A stretch of DNA of 64,000 bases from Noviherbaspirillum aerium (GTDB lineage: Bacteria > Pseudomonadota > Gammaproteobacteria > Burkholderiales > Burkholderiaceae_D). The notes under the pieces are model-generated. The model was not told the DNA's origin. It searched no databases and saw only the letters and a program-made list of their open reading frames with translations. Every line of letters starts with the position of its first letter. Positions within the stretch are counted from its first letter, which is position 1. The stretch covers positions 666,438 through 730,437 of the forward strand of contig NZ_VFAH01000001.1 in NCBI RefSeq assembly GCF_008929045.1, written 5' to 3'. A program made the translations under genes and the position numbers. Below are positions 18,155 through 29,071 of the stretch, piece by piece.

Positions 18155-19696
18155 ATGAATGCACCATCGCACAAAGAGCCGGTCAATCCAGACAAGACCA
18201 TGGAACTACTATGGTCGCGCGTGCGCCAGCGCGGCGACCTGCCCGGTTTTTCCAAGGTCGTAGGGGCCATCCTCGGCGCCATGCGCGGCGATGACGACCG
18301 CGAATTCAACATGACGCGCACCGTCCTGCAGGATCCGGCGCTGACACAGAAAGTCCTGCGGCTTGCCAACAGCGCCATGTATTCCGTATTCGGGCAGGGC
18401 ATCAACACCGTGTCCAAGGCCGTGATGGTGCTGGGAACCGAAGCCATCGGACATCTGGCCCTCGGCCTCAAGCTGGTAGACGGCCTGTCGTCGGCGTCAT
18501 CGGAATCGGCCAATGCCCGGGCCGAAATGCAGAAGTCGGTGCTCGCTGGCCATATTGCGCGCCAGCTGGCCTCGTCGGCCAGCACGCGCGATGCGGAAGA
18601 GGCGGTGGTGTGCTCCATGCTGCATTCGCTCGGACGCATGATGACCACCTTCTATCTCGCCGACCGCTGGCAGCAGGTTTTGGATTACTGTGTTCGCACC
18701 GGTGCCGACGAAGATGCCGGCGTACAGGCGGTGCTCGGCCTGGGTCTGGATGAAATTGGCCGGCGCGCCGCCCGGCAGTGGGGATTGCCGGCTGCGGTGG
18801 TCGAGACCATGCGTGACATCGAGGCCAAGGATCTGGAAGAACCGCTCGATCACAAGGACTGGCTGGTTGCCATGTCGACGGTCTCGACACGCTGCTCGAC
18901 TTTGCTTGCTTCCAACAACGACAATGCCTATGTCGAAGCCGGGCTTGCGGCACTGGCCGGAGATTATGCCGAGATGCTGGGTCTCGAACCGTCGCAAATG
19001 CTGACCGCGGTCGATGCCGCGCAGCGCAATGCGGCGGCTGAGGACTCGGTGGCCGTGCACCAGCGCCGGCGCAATGACCCGGGAGTGGAATCCGCCGCAT
19101 CCCAGACCAAGTTCTTGCCCGAGCCGGCAAAGGCCGGCAAGCCCGCCGATGCGGCCGCGCTGCTGACGCGCGGCGTGGCGGACCTGCGCGGCGCACTGCC
19201 GACCGCCAGCGCCGGCCAGCTGCTGACCATGGCGCTTGAAACGGTGCATCAGGGACTCGCCTTCAGCCGGACCATTGCCTTTTTGCGCGACCGGGAAAAG
19301 TCGCGCTACGCGGCGCATATGTATTTTGGCGACGGCTTGCAGGAGCTGCTTTCGCAGCTGGTGTTCGGCGACGCCTATCAGCCGGACGTGTTCCATGCCG
19401 CGTTGGCCAACGACAAGATGATCTTTGTCGAAAATGCCCAGAACTCCGCATTTGCCAGCAAGGTCCCGCGCTGGTGGCGAGATGCCCTGCCCACGGTACG
19501 CAGTTTTACCGTGCTGCCGCTGACGCTGAACCGGCAGCCGATCGGGTTCATTTACGGCGATTGGGACATGAGCACGCCACCGGCCAGGATTGAACAGGCC
19601 GAAGTGGTGCCGCTCAACGAGTTGCGTACCATGGTCATGCAGGGACTGGCGCGGCGCAGGGTCGCCGAGCCGGCCTGGACGCGCAATATTCTGTAA
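18155..19696 (+). CDS. HDOD-domain signalling protein
   Basis: This 513-residue protein has an HDOD domain (a catalytically dead relative of HD phosphohydrolases) at about residues 20-225. It begins at DLPGFSKVVGAILG and includes DPALTQKVLRLANSAMYSV and SMLHSLGRMM. HDOD proteins act as scaffolds in bacterial signalling. A variable linker spans about 285-335. The C-terminal 170 residues (FSRTIAFLRDREKSRYAAHM, then RSFTVLPLTLNRQPIGFIYG) look like a GAF-type sensor fold, but this is only a tentative reading. I chose the ATG at 18155 over the adjacent TTG at 18152. The 13-bp gap from the GGDEF-EAL gene suggests one transcription unit. Confidence 0.85.
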   Translation: MNAPSHKEPVNPDKTMELLWSRVRQRGDLPGFSKVVGAILGAMRGDDDREFNMTRTVLQDPALTQKVLRLANSAMYSVFGQGINTVSKAVMVLGTEAIGHLALGLKLVDGLSSASSESANARAEMQKSVLAGHIARQLASSASTRDAEEAVVCSMLHSLGRMMTTFYLADRWQQVLDYCVRTGADEDAGVQAVLGLGLDEIGRRAARQWGLPAAVVETMRDIEAKDLEEPLDHKDWLVAMSTVSTRCSTLLASNNDNAYVEAGLAALAGDYAEMLGLEPSQMLTAVDAAQRNAAAEDSVAVHQRRRNDPGVESAASQTKFLPEPAKAGKPADAAALLTRGVADLRGALPTASAGQLLTMALETVHQGLAFSRTIAFLRDREKSRYAAHMYFGDGLQELLSQLVFGDAYQPDVFHAALANDKMIFVENAQNSAFASKVPRWWRDALPTVRSFTVLPLTLNRQPIGFIYGDWDMSTPPARIEQAEVVPLNELRTMVMQGLARRRVAEPAWTRNIL

Positions 19697-19761
19697 ACCC
19701 GGTCGGCGCGGTGTTTTGGCGGCGGGCATTCCGCCGCCTATCTTCTTCCTGAGAAGTATCA

Positions 19762-20781
19762 ATGCATGTGAAACGCATGCAAGCCAAGCTATGGCAACTC
19801 AAACCACTCCGCCCCCGCAAGCCGACAGGTATGACAGGCTCCTTTTCCCGGCAACCCCGCATTTCCGAAAACCCCGCCATCACCGTACTTCTCAACGCCC
19901 GCGCGGGAGATACGAATGCCGCGGCCTTCCGCAAGGAAGTGACCGAAGCGCTCACCAGCGCCGGTGCGTCGTTCAAGGTGATGGAAATGACGCCCGGCAG
20001 CAAATTCCTGGAAGCGGCTCGGCAATCCGTGTTGCAGGCGAAGACCGATGACGGCCTCATCGTTGCGGCCGGCGGCGACGGCACCATCAATACCGTCGCT
20101 GCCCTGTGTTGCGAGCACGATGTCAAAATGGGGATCATTCCCGCCGGCACCTTCAACTATTTCGCGCGCGATCTGTCCATACCCACGAATGCCGCCGATG
20201 CGGCGCGCGTATTGGTGGAAGGCAAAATTGAACGGGTGTCGGTCGGTTACATCAACGACCGGATATTTCTGAACAATGCCAGTTTCGGGCTTTACAGCAA
20301 GTTAATCCAGCACCGGGAGGAAGTGAAGTCCCGGTTTGGCCGGTTTCGCATCGTTGCCGTCTTCGCCGCCCTGGTTTCCCTGTTCCGCGGGCAAAAGCCT
20401 TTCGCCATCGCCTTGCATGTCGGAAAGGAAACCCTGCTGCGGCGAACCTGCATGGTCTTTGTCACCAACAACCTGATGCAGCTATCCCATCTCGACAAGG
20501 ATGTCGCGGAACAGACGCCGGAAGACGGCATGGCGGTATTCGTGATGCGGCCAACGACCCGGCTTGACATGTGCAGGCTCATCCTGCGCGGGGTCATGCG
20601 CAATCTTGCCAGCGACTCGCATCTTGAAACGTTTTGCACGGACCGCTTCGATGTCGAAAGCCGTCGCAGCGGCATAGACGTAGTCGTCGACGGGGAAATC
20701 GTCAGGTGCCGGACGCCGCTGTCATTTCGCGTCGCACGCAGGGCGCTGCAGGTGGTGGTGCCGGCCAGGGATGACGCATGA
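19762..20781 (+). CDS. diacylglycerol kinase family lipid kinase
   Basis: This 339-residue protein of the DAGK catalytic-domain/YegS superfamily phosphorylates a lipid or long-chain substrate with ATP. The nucleotide-binding GGDGT lies at residues 104-108, preceded by TVLLNARAGD near 41 and followed by MGIIPAGTFNYFARDL, the family pattern. The C-terminal half has the beta-sandwich typical of YegS-like kinases. The ATG at 19762 has a GAGAAG ribosome site six bases upstream; an in-frame ATG at 19831 would remove a basic leader of 23 residues. It overlaps the metallophosphoesterase gene as ATGA. The exact lipid substrate is unknown. Confidence 0.86.
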   Translation: MHVKRMQAKLWQLKPLRPRKPTGMTGSFSRQPRISENPAITVLLNARAGDTNAAAFRKEVTEALTSAGASFKVMEMTPGSKFLEAARQSVLQAKTDDGLIVAAGGDGTINTVAALCCEHDVKMGIIPAGTFNYFARDLSIPTNAADAARVLVEGKIERVSVGYINDRIFLNNASFGLYSKLIQHREEVKSRFGRFRIVAVFAALVSLFRGQKPFAIALHVGKETLLRRTCMVFVTNNLMQLSHLDKDVAEQTPEDGMAVFVMRPTTRLDMCRLILRGVMRNLASDSHLETFCTDRFDVESRRSGIDVVVDGEIVRCRTPLSFRVARRALQVVVPARDDA

Positions 20782-21608
20782 CCCTGATCGTCCATTTATC
20801 CGATACCCATTTCGGCACCGAGGTACCGGCCGTCGTGGATGCCTTGCGCAATATCGTTGCCGCACGCCAGCCGGATCTTGTCATTGTGTCGGGTGATATC
20901 ACCCAGCGCGCGCGCCGCGAGGAATTCCAGGCCGCACAGCAATTCTTTCGCTCGCTGCCTGCGCCGGCCTTGCTGGTCATCCCGGGAAATCACGATATTC
21001 CCCTGTTCGATCTGCTGGCGCGTGGGTTCTTCCCTTACCGGAATTATTGCGCTGCGCTCGGCCGGCAGAGCGGTACCTGGTTCGGCGATGATGTCGCCGT
21101 GTTCGGCTTCAACAGTACCAGTCCGCTGCGGCATACCAAGGGCAAGCTGTCGCCTGAGCACTTCAGGTCAATGCTGAAAGAAGCACCGGCTGAGCCGCCG
21201 CAGGCCTGCATCCGCATCGCCTGCGTGCACCAGCCCCTGCATACCGCCTGGATGCAGGATGCCCATGAGCGCCTGATCAATGCAGACTCCACCGCCGAAC
21301 AATTTTCCATGCATGGCTTCGACATCGTCCTGAGCGGCCATGTGCATGTACCTTACATTGCCACGACCCGCGACAGTTTTCCGGGGCTGACAAGGCATTT
21401 CATTCTGAGCGGAGCAGGCACCGCCACGTCCCACCGCACCCGTCCGGGCGCGCCCAATTCCTTCAATTTCATTGAAACGCGGAAGGACGGCGAGGATATG
21501 GAAGTCGATATCACGCTGTGCCGCTTCGACGAAGCCAGCGGGGAATTTTCAGCCAATCCGGCATACCGCTTCCGGCGCGCCCGGGATGGCTGGAAGGAAG
21601 TGGCCTGA
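20778..21608 (+). CDS. calcineurin-like metallophosphoesterase
   Basis: This 276-residue enzyme has the full binuclear metal-site motif series: LSDTHFG (D-x-H), VSGDIT, PGNHD, VHQPL and SGHVHVP in order. It resembles the CpdA / class III phosphodiesterase branch, whose members cleave phosphodiesters such as cAMP or phospholipid headgroups. Here the start codon overlaps the upstream lipid kinase stop as ATGA, so the two are translationally coupled. That suggests a lipid or lipid-linked phosphate substrate, but this is inference. No signal peptide is visible, so it is probably cytoplasmic. Confidence 0.86.
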   Translation: MTLIVHLSDTHFGTEVPAVVDALRNIVAARQPDLVIVSGDITQRARREEFQAAQQFFRSLPAPALLVIPGNHDIPLFDLLARGFFPYRNYCAALGRQSGTWFGDDVAVFGFNSTSPLRHTKGKLSPEHFRSMLKEAPAEPPQACIRIACVHQPLHTAWMQDAHERLINADSTAEQFSMHGFDIVLSGHVHVPYIATTRDSFPGLTRHFILSGAGTATSHRTRPGAPNSFNFIETRKDGEDMEVDITLCRFDEASGEFSANPAYRFRRARDGWKEVA

Positions 21609-21703
21609 AACCTTCCCTGCGCCTGTGCAGGGGCGATGCCGGAAGTCGCATGCGATAGAATGCGCGCACCAGCCGCACCCGCACGGCCCAACGACCGATC
21701 ATC

Positions 21704-22411
21704 ATGGCACGACTTCCGCGTCTAGTTGTTCCCAATCAGCCGCACCATATCTTGCAGAACGGCATCGACCGGCAGCCGATATTCCGGGATGTCGAGGATT
21801 GCACGCAATTTCTCGGCTGGCTTCGCGAAGCCGCCCGGCAATTCAAGGTCGCGGTGCATGCCTATGTTCTTTTGCCGGCACAGCTGCAACTGCTGCTATC
21901 GCCGTCGGACACCACCGGCCTGGCCCGCATGATGCAATGGGTGGGGAGGTACTATGTTCCCTATTTCAATGCCAAGTACCAGCGCGCCGGTACGCTCTGG
22001 CAGAGCCGTTACAGGGCAACGGTCATCGATTCGGAAAGCTATTTCCTCACCTGCAGCCAGTACATCGAGCTGAGTCCGGTGCGGCTTGGGCTGGCAGGCT
22101 CTCCGGCGGAGTATGCCTGGTCCAGCCATGCCCATCACGCCGGCACCAGGTCGGACCCGCTGATTCATGATCACCCGGTTTTCTGGGCCTTGGGCAATAC
22201 GCCTTTCGAACGCGAAGCGGCATACCGCCAATTGATCGATCAGGGCTTGAGCGAAAAGCAGTGGCTTGCCCTGGAGACGGCGATTGCCAAAGGCTGGCCC
22301 CTGGGCTCGGAAAAGTTTCTGAATTTACTGGCCAAACAGGCAAGCCGGCGAGTGAGTCCGGCGCGACGGGGAAGGCCGGCCAGGCCCAAGGCGGAAACCG
22401 CACAAGAGTAG
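21704..22411 (+). CDS. RAYT-like (Y1 transposase family) protein with degenerate HUH motif
   Basis: This 235-residue protein has the architecture of REP-associated tyrosine transposases: MARLPRLVVPNQPHHILQNG, then HAYVLLPAQLQLLLSP, then GTLWQSRYRATVIDSE and CSQYIELSPVRLGL. Active RAYTs have a His-x-His (HUH) metal site in a segment like MPNHVHLLL. Here residues 59-62 read Ala-Gln-Leu-Gln, so both catalytic His are Gln. Tyr113 or Tyr120 lies where the catalytic Tyr is expected. The C-terminus is basic (about residues 210-228). It precedes gltB on the same strand. The frame is intact and otherwise well conserved, which argues against simple decay. DNA binding without strand cleavage is a plausible inference. 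Confidence 0.8.
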   Translation: MARLPRLVVPNQPHHILQNGIDRQPIFRDVEDCTQFLGWLREAARQFKVAVHAYVLLPAQLQLLLSPSDTTGLARMMQWVGRYYVPYFNAKYQRAGTLWQSRYRATVIDSESYFLTCSQYIELSPVRLGLAGSPAEYAWSSHAHHAGTRSDPLIHDHPVFWALGNTPFEREAAYRQLIDQGLSEKQWLALETAIAKGWPLGSEKFLNLLAKQASRRVSPARRGRPARPKAETAQE

Positions 22412-22469
22412 ACCTTTTCCGGCATCCCGACCCAACACGAACCTTTGCACTCGAAAAGCGCGCGAAATC

Positions 22470-22489
22470 ACTCTGTCCCTATTTATTTT
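22470..22489. repeat. short motif copy 1 downstream of the RAYT-like gene
   Basis: ACTCTGTCCCTATTTATTTT, the first of two near-identical 20-bp direct repeats in the gap between the RAYT-like gene and gltB. The AT-rich motif stands out from its GC-rich surroundings. I recall similar GGGACAGAGT / GGGTCAGAGT motifs (minus strand) near RAYT-type genes in other proteobacteria, but this was not checked. Confidence 0.5.
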
Positions 22490-22518
22490 GGTGCAAAGAT
22501 ATGGAAATGGTTAATTCT

Positions 22519-22538
22519 ACTCTGACCCTATTTTATTT
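22519..22538. repeat. short motif copy 2 downstream of the RAYT-like gene
   Basis: ACTCTGACCCTATTTTATTT, the second copy, 29 bases after the first copy ends. It differs from copy 1 by one substitution (T to A) and a shifted A within the T-rich tail. The gltB start lies 68 bases further on, so both copies fall in the gltB upstream region. Confidence 0.5.
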
Positions 22539-22606
22539 AGATTGAACTATCTATTGCACTGCACTATCCTTCTGCTTCAATACCCCAAAAGTTGCGGAGA
22601 ATCTTT

Positions 22607-25600
22607 ATGCACGCGCAAGGTCTTTACGATCCTTCCAATGAACACGACGCCTGCGGCGTCGGTTTCATCGCCCATATCAAAGGCAAGAAAAGCCATTCCA
22701 TCGTCCAGCAGGGTCTGCTCATCCTGAAAAATCTCGACCACAGGGGCGCTGTCGGCGCCGATCCGCTGATGGGCGACGGCGCGGGCATTCTGATTCAGAT
22801 TCCCGATCAGTATTACCGCGAAGAAATGGCGAAGCAGGGTGTCGCATTGCCGCCGCCAGGCGAATACGGTGTTGGCATGGTCTTCCTGCCGAAGGAAAAT
22901 GCATCACGCATCGCCTGCGAACAGGAAATCGAGCGTGCGGTCACCGCCGAAGGCCAGGTCGTCCTCGGCTGGCGCGACGTGCCGGTCGACTTCGACATGC
23001 CGATGTCGCCGACCGTGCGTGCCAAGGAACCGGTAATCCGCCAGATCTTCATCGGCCGCGGCGCCGACATCATGGTGACCGATGCCCTTGAACGCAAGCT
23101 GTATGTCATCCGCAAGTCGTCCGGCCACGCCATCCAGGCGCTGAACCTGATCCACGGCAAGGAATTCTTCGTGCCGTCGATGTCGGCACGCACCGTCGTC
23201 TACAAGGGCCTGCTGTTGGCCGACCAGGTAGGTGTTTACTACAAGGACCTGCAGGACGCGCGCTGCGTCTCCGCGCTGGCCCTGGTTCACCAGCGTTTCT
23301 CGACCAACACCTTCCCCGAGTGGCCGCTGGCTCACCCGTACCGCCTGATCGCCCACAACGGCGAAATCAACACCGTCAAGGGCAACTTCAACTGGATGCG
23401 CGCCCGCGAAGGCGTGATGAAGTCGGCCGTGCTCGGCGACGACCTGCAGAAGCTGTTCCCGCTGATCTATGAAGGCCAGTCCGATACCGCCTGCTTCGAC
23501 AATGCGCTCGAACTGCTGCTGATGGCAGGCTATCCGCTCGCCCAGGCCATGATGATGATGATCCCGGAAGCCTGGGAAAACCACACATTGATGGACGACA
23601 ACCGTCGCGCCTTCTATGAATACCATGCCGCGATGATGGAGCCGTGGGACGGTCCCGCCGCCATGGCCTTCACAGACGGCCGCCATATCGGCGGCACGCT
23701 CGACCGCAACGGCCTGCGTCCCGCACGCTACATCCAGACCGATGACGATTTCGTCGTCATGGCATCCGAGTCCGGCGTGCTGCCGATCCCGGAATCGAAG
23801 ATCATCAAGAAATGGCGCCTGCAGCCGGGCAAGATGTTCCTGATCGACCTCGACGCCGGCCGCATCATCGATGACAAGGAACTCAAGGACACTTACGCCA
23901 ACGCCAAGCCGTACAAGCAGTGGATCGATTCCGTCCGCATCAAGCTTGACGAACTCGATGCCGAGCCGGCCGAGCCGAAGGCGGAAATCCCGCTGCTGGA
24001 CCGCCAGCAGGTATTCGGCTACACCCAGGAAGACCTGAAGTTCCTGATGGCGCCGATGGCATCCGCCGGCGAAGAAGCCGTCGGTTCGATGGGCAACGAC
24101 TCGCCGCTGGCCGTCATGTCCAACAAGAACAAGACGCTCTACAACTACTTCAAGCAGCTGTTCGCCCAGGTGACCAACCCGCCGATCGACCCGATCCGCG
24201 AAGCGATGGTCATGTCGCTGGTGTCCTTCATCGGCCCGCGTCCGAACCTGCTCGATACCAACAACATCAACCCGCCGATGCGGCTGGAAGTGTCGCAGCC
24301 GATCCTCGACTACGCGGATATCGCCAAGCTGCGCAACATCAGCAAGCACACCGGCGGCAAGTTCAAGTCGCATGAACTGAACATCTGCTATCCGGTCGCC
24401 TGGGGCAAGGAAGGCATCGAAGCCCGCCTGGCTTCGCTGTGCGCGAAAGCCGTCGACGCCGTCAAGTCGGGCCATAACATCCTGATCATCTCCGACCGCA
24501 AGTTCGACGCGGAGCAGGTCGCCATCCCGGCGCTGCTGGCCACATCGGCAATTCACCTGCACCTGGTCAGCAAGGGCCTGCGCACCTCGACCGGCCTGGT
24601 CGTGGAGACCGGTTCCGCCCGCGAAACCCACCACTTCGCACTGCTCGCCGGCTATGGCGCGGAAGCCATCCACCCGTACCTCGCGATGGACACGCTGTGC
24701 GAAATGGCCCAGGGCCTGCCCGGCGCGCTGTCGCCCGAGAAAGCGATCTACAACTTCCAGAAGGCCGTCGGCAAGGGCCTGATGAAGGTCATGTCCAAGA
24801 TGGGCATCTCGACCTACATGTCCTACTGCGGCGCGCAGATCTTCGAAGCCATCGGTCTCAACAAGGCGCTGGTCGACAAGTACTTCAAGGGCACCGCGTC
24901 CAATGTCGAAGGCATCGGCGTGTTCGAAGTCGCCGAGGAAGCGCTGCGCCTGCACAAGCTGGCCTTCTCCAATGACCCGGTGCTGGCCAACGCGCTCGAC
25001 GCCGGCGGCGAATACGCATTCCGCGTCCGCGGCGAAGACCACATGTGGACGCCGGACGCGATCGCCAAGCTGCAGCATTCGACCCGTTCGAACAACTTCA
25101 ACACCTACAAGGAATACGCGCAGATCATCAACGATCAATCCCGGCGCCACATGACCTTGCGCGGCCTGTTCGAGTTCAAGATCGATCCGTCGAAAGCCAT
25201 CCCGATCGACGAAGTCGAACCGGCCAAGGAAATCGTCAAGCGCTTCGCCACCGGCGCGATGTCGCTCGGCTCGATCTCGACCGAAGCCCACGCCACGCTG
25301 GCCATCGCGATGAACCGCATCGGCGGCAAGTCCAACACCGGTGAAGGCGGCGAGGACGAGAACCGCTATCGCATGGAACTCAAGGGCATTCCGATCAAGA
25401 AGGGCGAAACGCTTGCCTCCGTGATCGGCAAGGACCGCGTCGAAGTCGATCTGCCGCTGCTGGCCGGCGATTCGCTGCGTTCCAAGATCAAGCAGGTGGC
25501 ATCCGGCCGTTTCGGCGTCACCACCGAATACCTGACTTCGGCCGACCAGATCCAGATCAAGATGGCGCAGGGTGCCAAGCCGGGCGAGGGCGGCCAGCTG

Positions 25601-27286
25601 CCGGGCCACAAGGTGTCCGAGTACATCGCCAAGCTGCGTTTCTCGGTGCCGGGCGTCGGCCTGATTTCGCCGCCGCCGCACCACGACATCTACTCGATCG
25701 AAGATCTGGCGCAGCTGATCCATGACCTGAAGAACGCCAATCCGAAGGCATCGATCTCGGTCAAGCTGGTATCGGAAGTCGGCGTCGGCACGATTGCCGC
25801 GGGTGTTGCCAAAGCCAAGGCTGACCATGTCGTGATCGCCGGCCATGACGGCGGCACCGGCGCGTCGCCGCTGTCCTCGGTCAAGCATGCCGGATCGCCC
25901 TGGGAACTCGGCCTGGCCGAAACCCAGCAGACCCTGGTGCTCAACCGCCTGCGCAGCCGCATCCGCGTGCAGACCGACGGCCAGATCAAGACCGGCCGCG
26001 ACGTCGTCATCGGCGCGCTGCTCGGCGCCGACGAATTCGGTTTCGCGACCGCGCCGCTGGTCGTCGAAGGCTGCATCATGATGCGCAAGTGCCATCTGAA
26101 TACCTGCCCGGTCGGCGTTGCCACCCAGGATCCGGTGCTGCGCGCGAAGTTCCAGGGCAAGCCGGAACACGTGGTCAACTACTTCTTCTTCGTCGCCGAA
26201 GAGGCGCGCCAGATCATGGCGCAGCTGGGCGTGCGCAGCTTCAACGAACTGATCGGCCGTGCCGACCTGCTCGACAAGTCGAAGGCCATCGCCCACTGGA
26301 AAGCCAAGGGCCTGGACTTCAGCCGGATCTTCTATCAGCCGGAAGTGCCGGCGTCCGAGCCGCGCTACCAGGTGGAAGAGCAGGATCACGGTCTCGACAG
26401 CGCACTCGATCACAAGCTGATCGCGCAAGCCAAGGCCGCGCTGGAGAAGGGCGAAAAGGTTTCCTTCATTTCGCCGGTGCGCAACCGCAACCGTACCGTC
26501 GGCACCATGCTGTCGGGCGAAGTCGCGAAGCGTTACGGTCATGAAGGCCTGCCGGATGACACCATCCACATCCAGCTGCAGGGAACCGCAGGCCAGTCCG
26601 CCGGCGCGTTCCTGGCACATGGCATCACGCTGGACCTGGTCGGCGAAGGCAACGACTACGTCGGCAAGGGCTTGTCGGGCGGCCGCATCATCGTGCGTCC
26701 GAACACCGAGTTCCGCGGCTGGGCGGTTGACAACATCATCGTCGGCAACACCGTGCTGTACGGCGCGATTTCCGGCGAAGCCTTCTTCAACGGCGTGGCG
26801 GGCGAGCGTTTCGCCGTGCGTAACTCGGGGGCGGTCACCGTCGTCGAAGGCACCGGCGATCATGGCTGCGAATACATGACCGGCGGCACCGTGGTCGTGC
26901 TGGGCGCAACCGGCCGCAACTTCGCAGCCGGCATGTCGGGCGGCGTGGCTTATGTCTACGATCCTGACGGCGAGTTTGCCAAGAAGTGCAACATGTCGAT
27001 GGTGGCCCTGGACCCGGTGCTGTCCGCCGCCGACCAGGAAGCCAAGATCGACAAGTCCGTCTGGCATGCCGCCACCCGCGGCGGCGAAAGCCAGACCGAC
27101 GAGGCGATCCTGAAAGGCTTGATCGAGCGTCACTTCAAGTACACCGGCAGCACGCGCGCGCGCAACCTGCTCGATGACTGGGCAAATTCGCGCAACAAGT
27201 TCGTCAAGGTCTTCCCGACCGACTACAAGCGCGCTTTGGGCGAGATGCATGCCGCAGCTCAGGCAAAAGAAAAGGTCGCAGCCTAA
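22607..27286 (+). CDS. gltB: glutamate synthase (NADPH) large subunit
   Basis: This 1559-residue alpha subunit of GOGAT makes two glutamates from glutamine and 2-oxoglutarate. A 15-residue propeptide ([15 protein letters not shown]) precedes Cys16, the nucleophile of the type-II glutaminase domain. The central domain spans about 470-780. The FMN domain includes [13 protein letters not shown] and the 3Fe-4S cysteines at 1156, 1162 and 1167 ([13 protein letters not shown]). The GXGXG beta-helix ends the protein. I chose the ATG at 22607, preceded by GGAGAA, over an in-frame TTG at 22592. gltD follows after 169 bp. Confidence 0.98.
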   Translation: MHAQGLYDPSNEHDACGVGFIAHIKGKKSHSIVQQGLLILKNLDHRGAVGADPLMGDGAGILIQIPDQYYREEMAKQGVALPPPGEYGVGMVFLPKENASRIACEQEIERAVTAEGQVVLGWRDVPVDFDMPMSPTVRAKEPVIRQIFIGRGADIMVTDALERKLYVIRKSSGHAIQALNLIHGKEFFVPSMSARTVVYKGLLLADQVGVYYKDLQDARCVSALALVHQRFSTNTFPEWPLAHPYRLIAHNGEINTVKGNFNWMRAREGVMKSAVLGDDLQKLFPLIYEGQSDTACFDNALELLLMAGYPLAQAMMMMIPEAWENHTLMDDNRRAFYEYHAAMMEPWDGPAAMAFTDGRHIGGTLDRNGLRPARYIQTDDDFVVMASESGVLPIPESKIIKKWRLQPGKMFLIDLDAGRIIDDKELKDTYANAKPYKQWIDSVRIKLDELDAEPAEPKAEIPLLDRQQVFGYTQEDLKFLMAPMASAGEEAVGSMGNDSPLAVMSNKNKTLYNYFKQLFAQVTNPPIDPIREAMVMSLVSFIGPRPNLLDTNNINPPMRLEVSQPILDYADIAKLRNISKHTGGKFKSHELNICYPVAWGKEGIEARLASLCAKAVDAVKSGHNILIISDRKFDAEQVAIPALLATSAIHLHLVSKGLRTSTGLVVETGSARETHHFALLAGYGAEAIHPYLAMDTLCEMAQGLPGALSPEKAIYNFQKAVGKGLMKVMSKMGISTYMSYCGAQIFEAIGLNKALVDKYFKGTASNVEGIGVFEVAEEALRLHKLAFSNDPVLANALDAGGEYAFRVRGEDHMWTPDAIAKLQHSTRSNNFNTYKEYAQIINDQSRRHMTLRGLFEFKIDPSKAIPIDEVEPAKEIVKRFATGAMSLGSISTEAHATLAIAMNRIGGKSNTGEGGEDENRYRMELKGIPIKKGETLASVIGKDRVEVDLPLLAGDSLRSKIKQVASGRFGVTTEYLTSADQIQIKMAQGAKPGEGGQLPGHKVSEYIAKLRFSVPGVGLISPPPHHDIYSIEDLAQLIHDLKNANPKASISVKLVSEVGVGTIAAGVAKAKADHVVIAGHDGGTGASPLSSVKHAGSPWELGLAETQQTLVLNRLRSRIRVQTDGQIKTGRDVVIGALLGADEFGFATAPLVVEGCIMMRKCHLNTCPVGVATQDPVLRAKFQGKPEHVVNYFFFVAEEARQIMAQLGVRSFNELIGRADLLDKSKAIAHWKAKGLDFSRIFYQPEVPASEPRYQVEEQDHGLDSALDHKLIAQAKAALEKGEKVSFISPVRNRNRTVGTMLSGEVAKRYGHEGLPDDTIHIQLQGTAGQSAGAFLAHGITLDLVGEGNDYVGKGLSGGRIIVRPNTEFRGWAVDNIIVGNTVLYGAISGEAFFNGVAGERFAVRNSGAVTVVEGTGDHGCEYMTGGTVVVLGATGRNFAAGMSGGVAYVYDPDGEFAKKCNMSMVALDPVLSAADQEAKIDKSVWHAATRGGESQTDEAILKGLIERHFKYTGSTRARNLLDDWANSRNKFVKVFPTDYKRALGEMHAAAQAKEKVAA

Positions 27287-27354
27287 TCAACGTAGTGTCA
27301 ACACACTGGCTGTTTTGTCCCTCCTCCGTGGCGGAGGGGGTTAGGTAGAGGAAT

Positions 27355-27379
27355 GTCTGCCATTGCATCAATGGCAGAC
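27355..27379 (+). promoter_or_regulatory. perfect hairpin in the gltB-gltD gap
   Basis: GTCTGCCATTG, loop CAT, CAATGGCAGAC: an 11-bp perfect stem about 69 bases past the gltB stop and 77 before the gltD start. A smaller CCTCCG-TGG-CGGAGG stem sits just upstream near 27322-27336. Neither is followed by a T-run, so they look like RNA-stability or processing elements that set the gltB:gltD ratio rather than terminators. Confidence 0.5.
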
Positions 27380-27455
27380 GCTTCCCGGCCCGACCCGGTT
27401 CTTCAGGATTCTGAAGGAGCGGTAGGGAGACAAGAAAGAATACTCAAGGAACATC

Positions 27456-28919
<1,464 letters not shown>

Positions 28920-28949
28920 ATAATTTTTGTTGTTTTTTGTTGCCGGAAG

Positions 28950-28983
28950 CCCGCCAGATGTCAGAATTTGGCGGGTTTTTTTG
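28950..28983 (+). terminator. intrinsic terminator of gltD
   Basis: CCCGCCA (28950-28956) pairs with TGGCGGG (28969-28975) across a 12-base loop and is followed by an eight-base T-run. It lies 31 bases after the gltD stop. Confidence 0.9.
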
Positions 28984-29071
28984 TTGGTTTTTCAGCCTTG
29001 CTTGGTTTACGCCAAAAGTGCGATTGCAATTTCTGCACTACAATCTCACCTTTGTCTAAAAATCGTCCGCT

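Noticed and set aside
22904..27250. A 1448-codon open frame antisense to gltB
   Set aside because: It mirrors the codon periodicity of gltB, is rich in His, Gln, Arg, Asp and Val without domain motifs, and has no ribosome site. High-GC codon bias creates such shadows.
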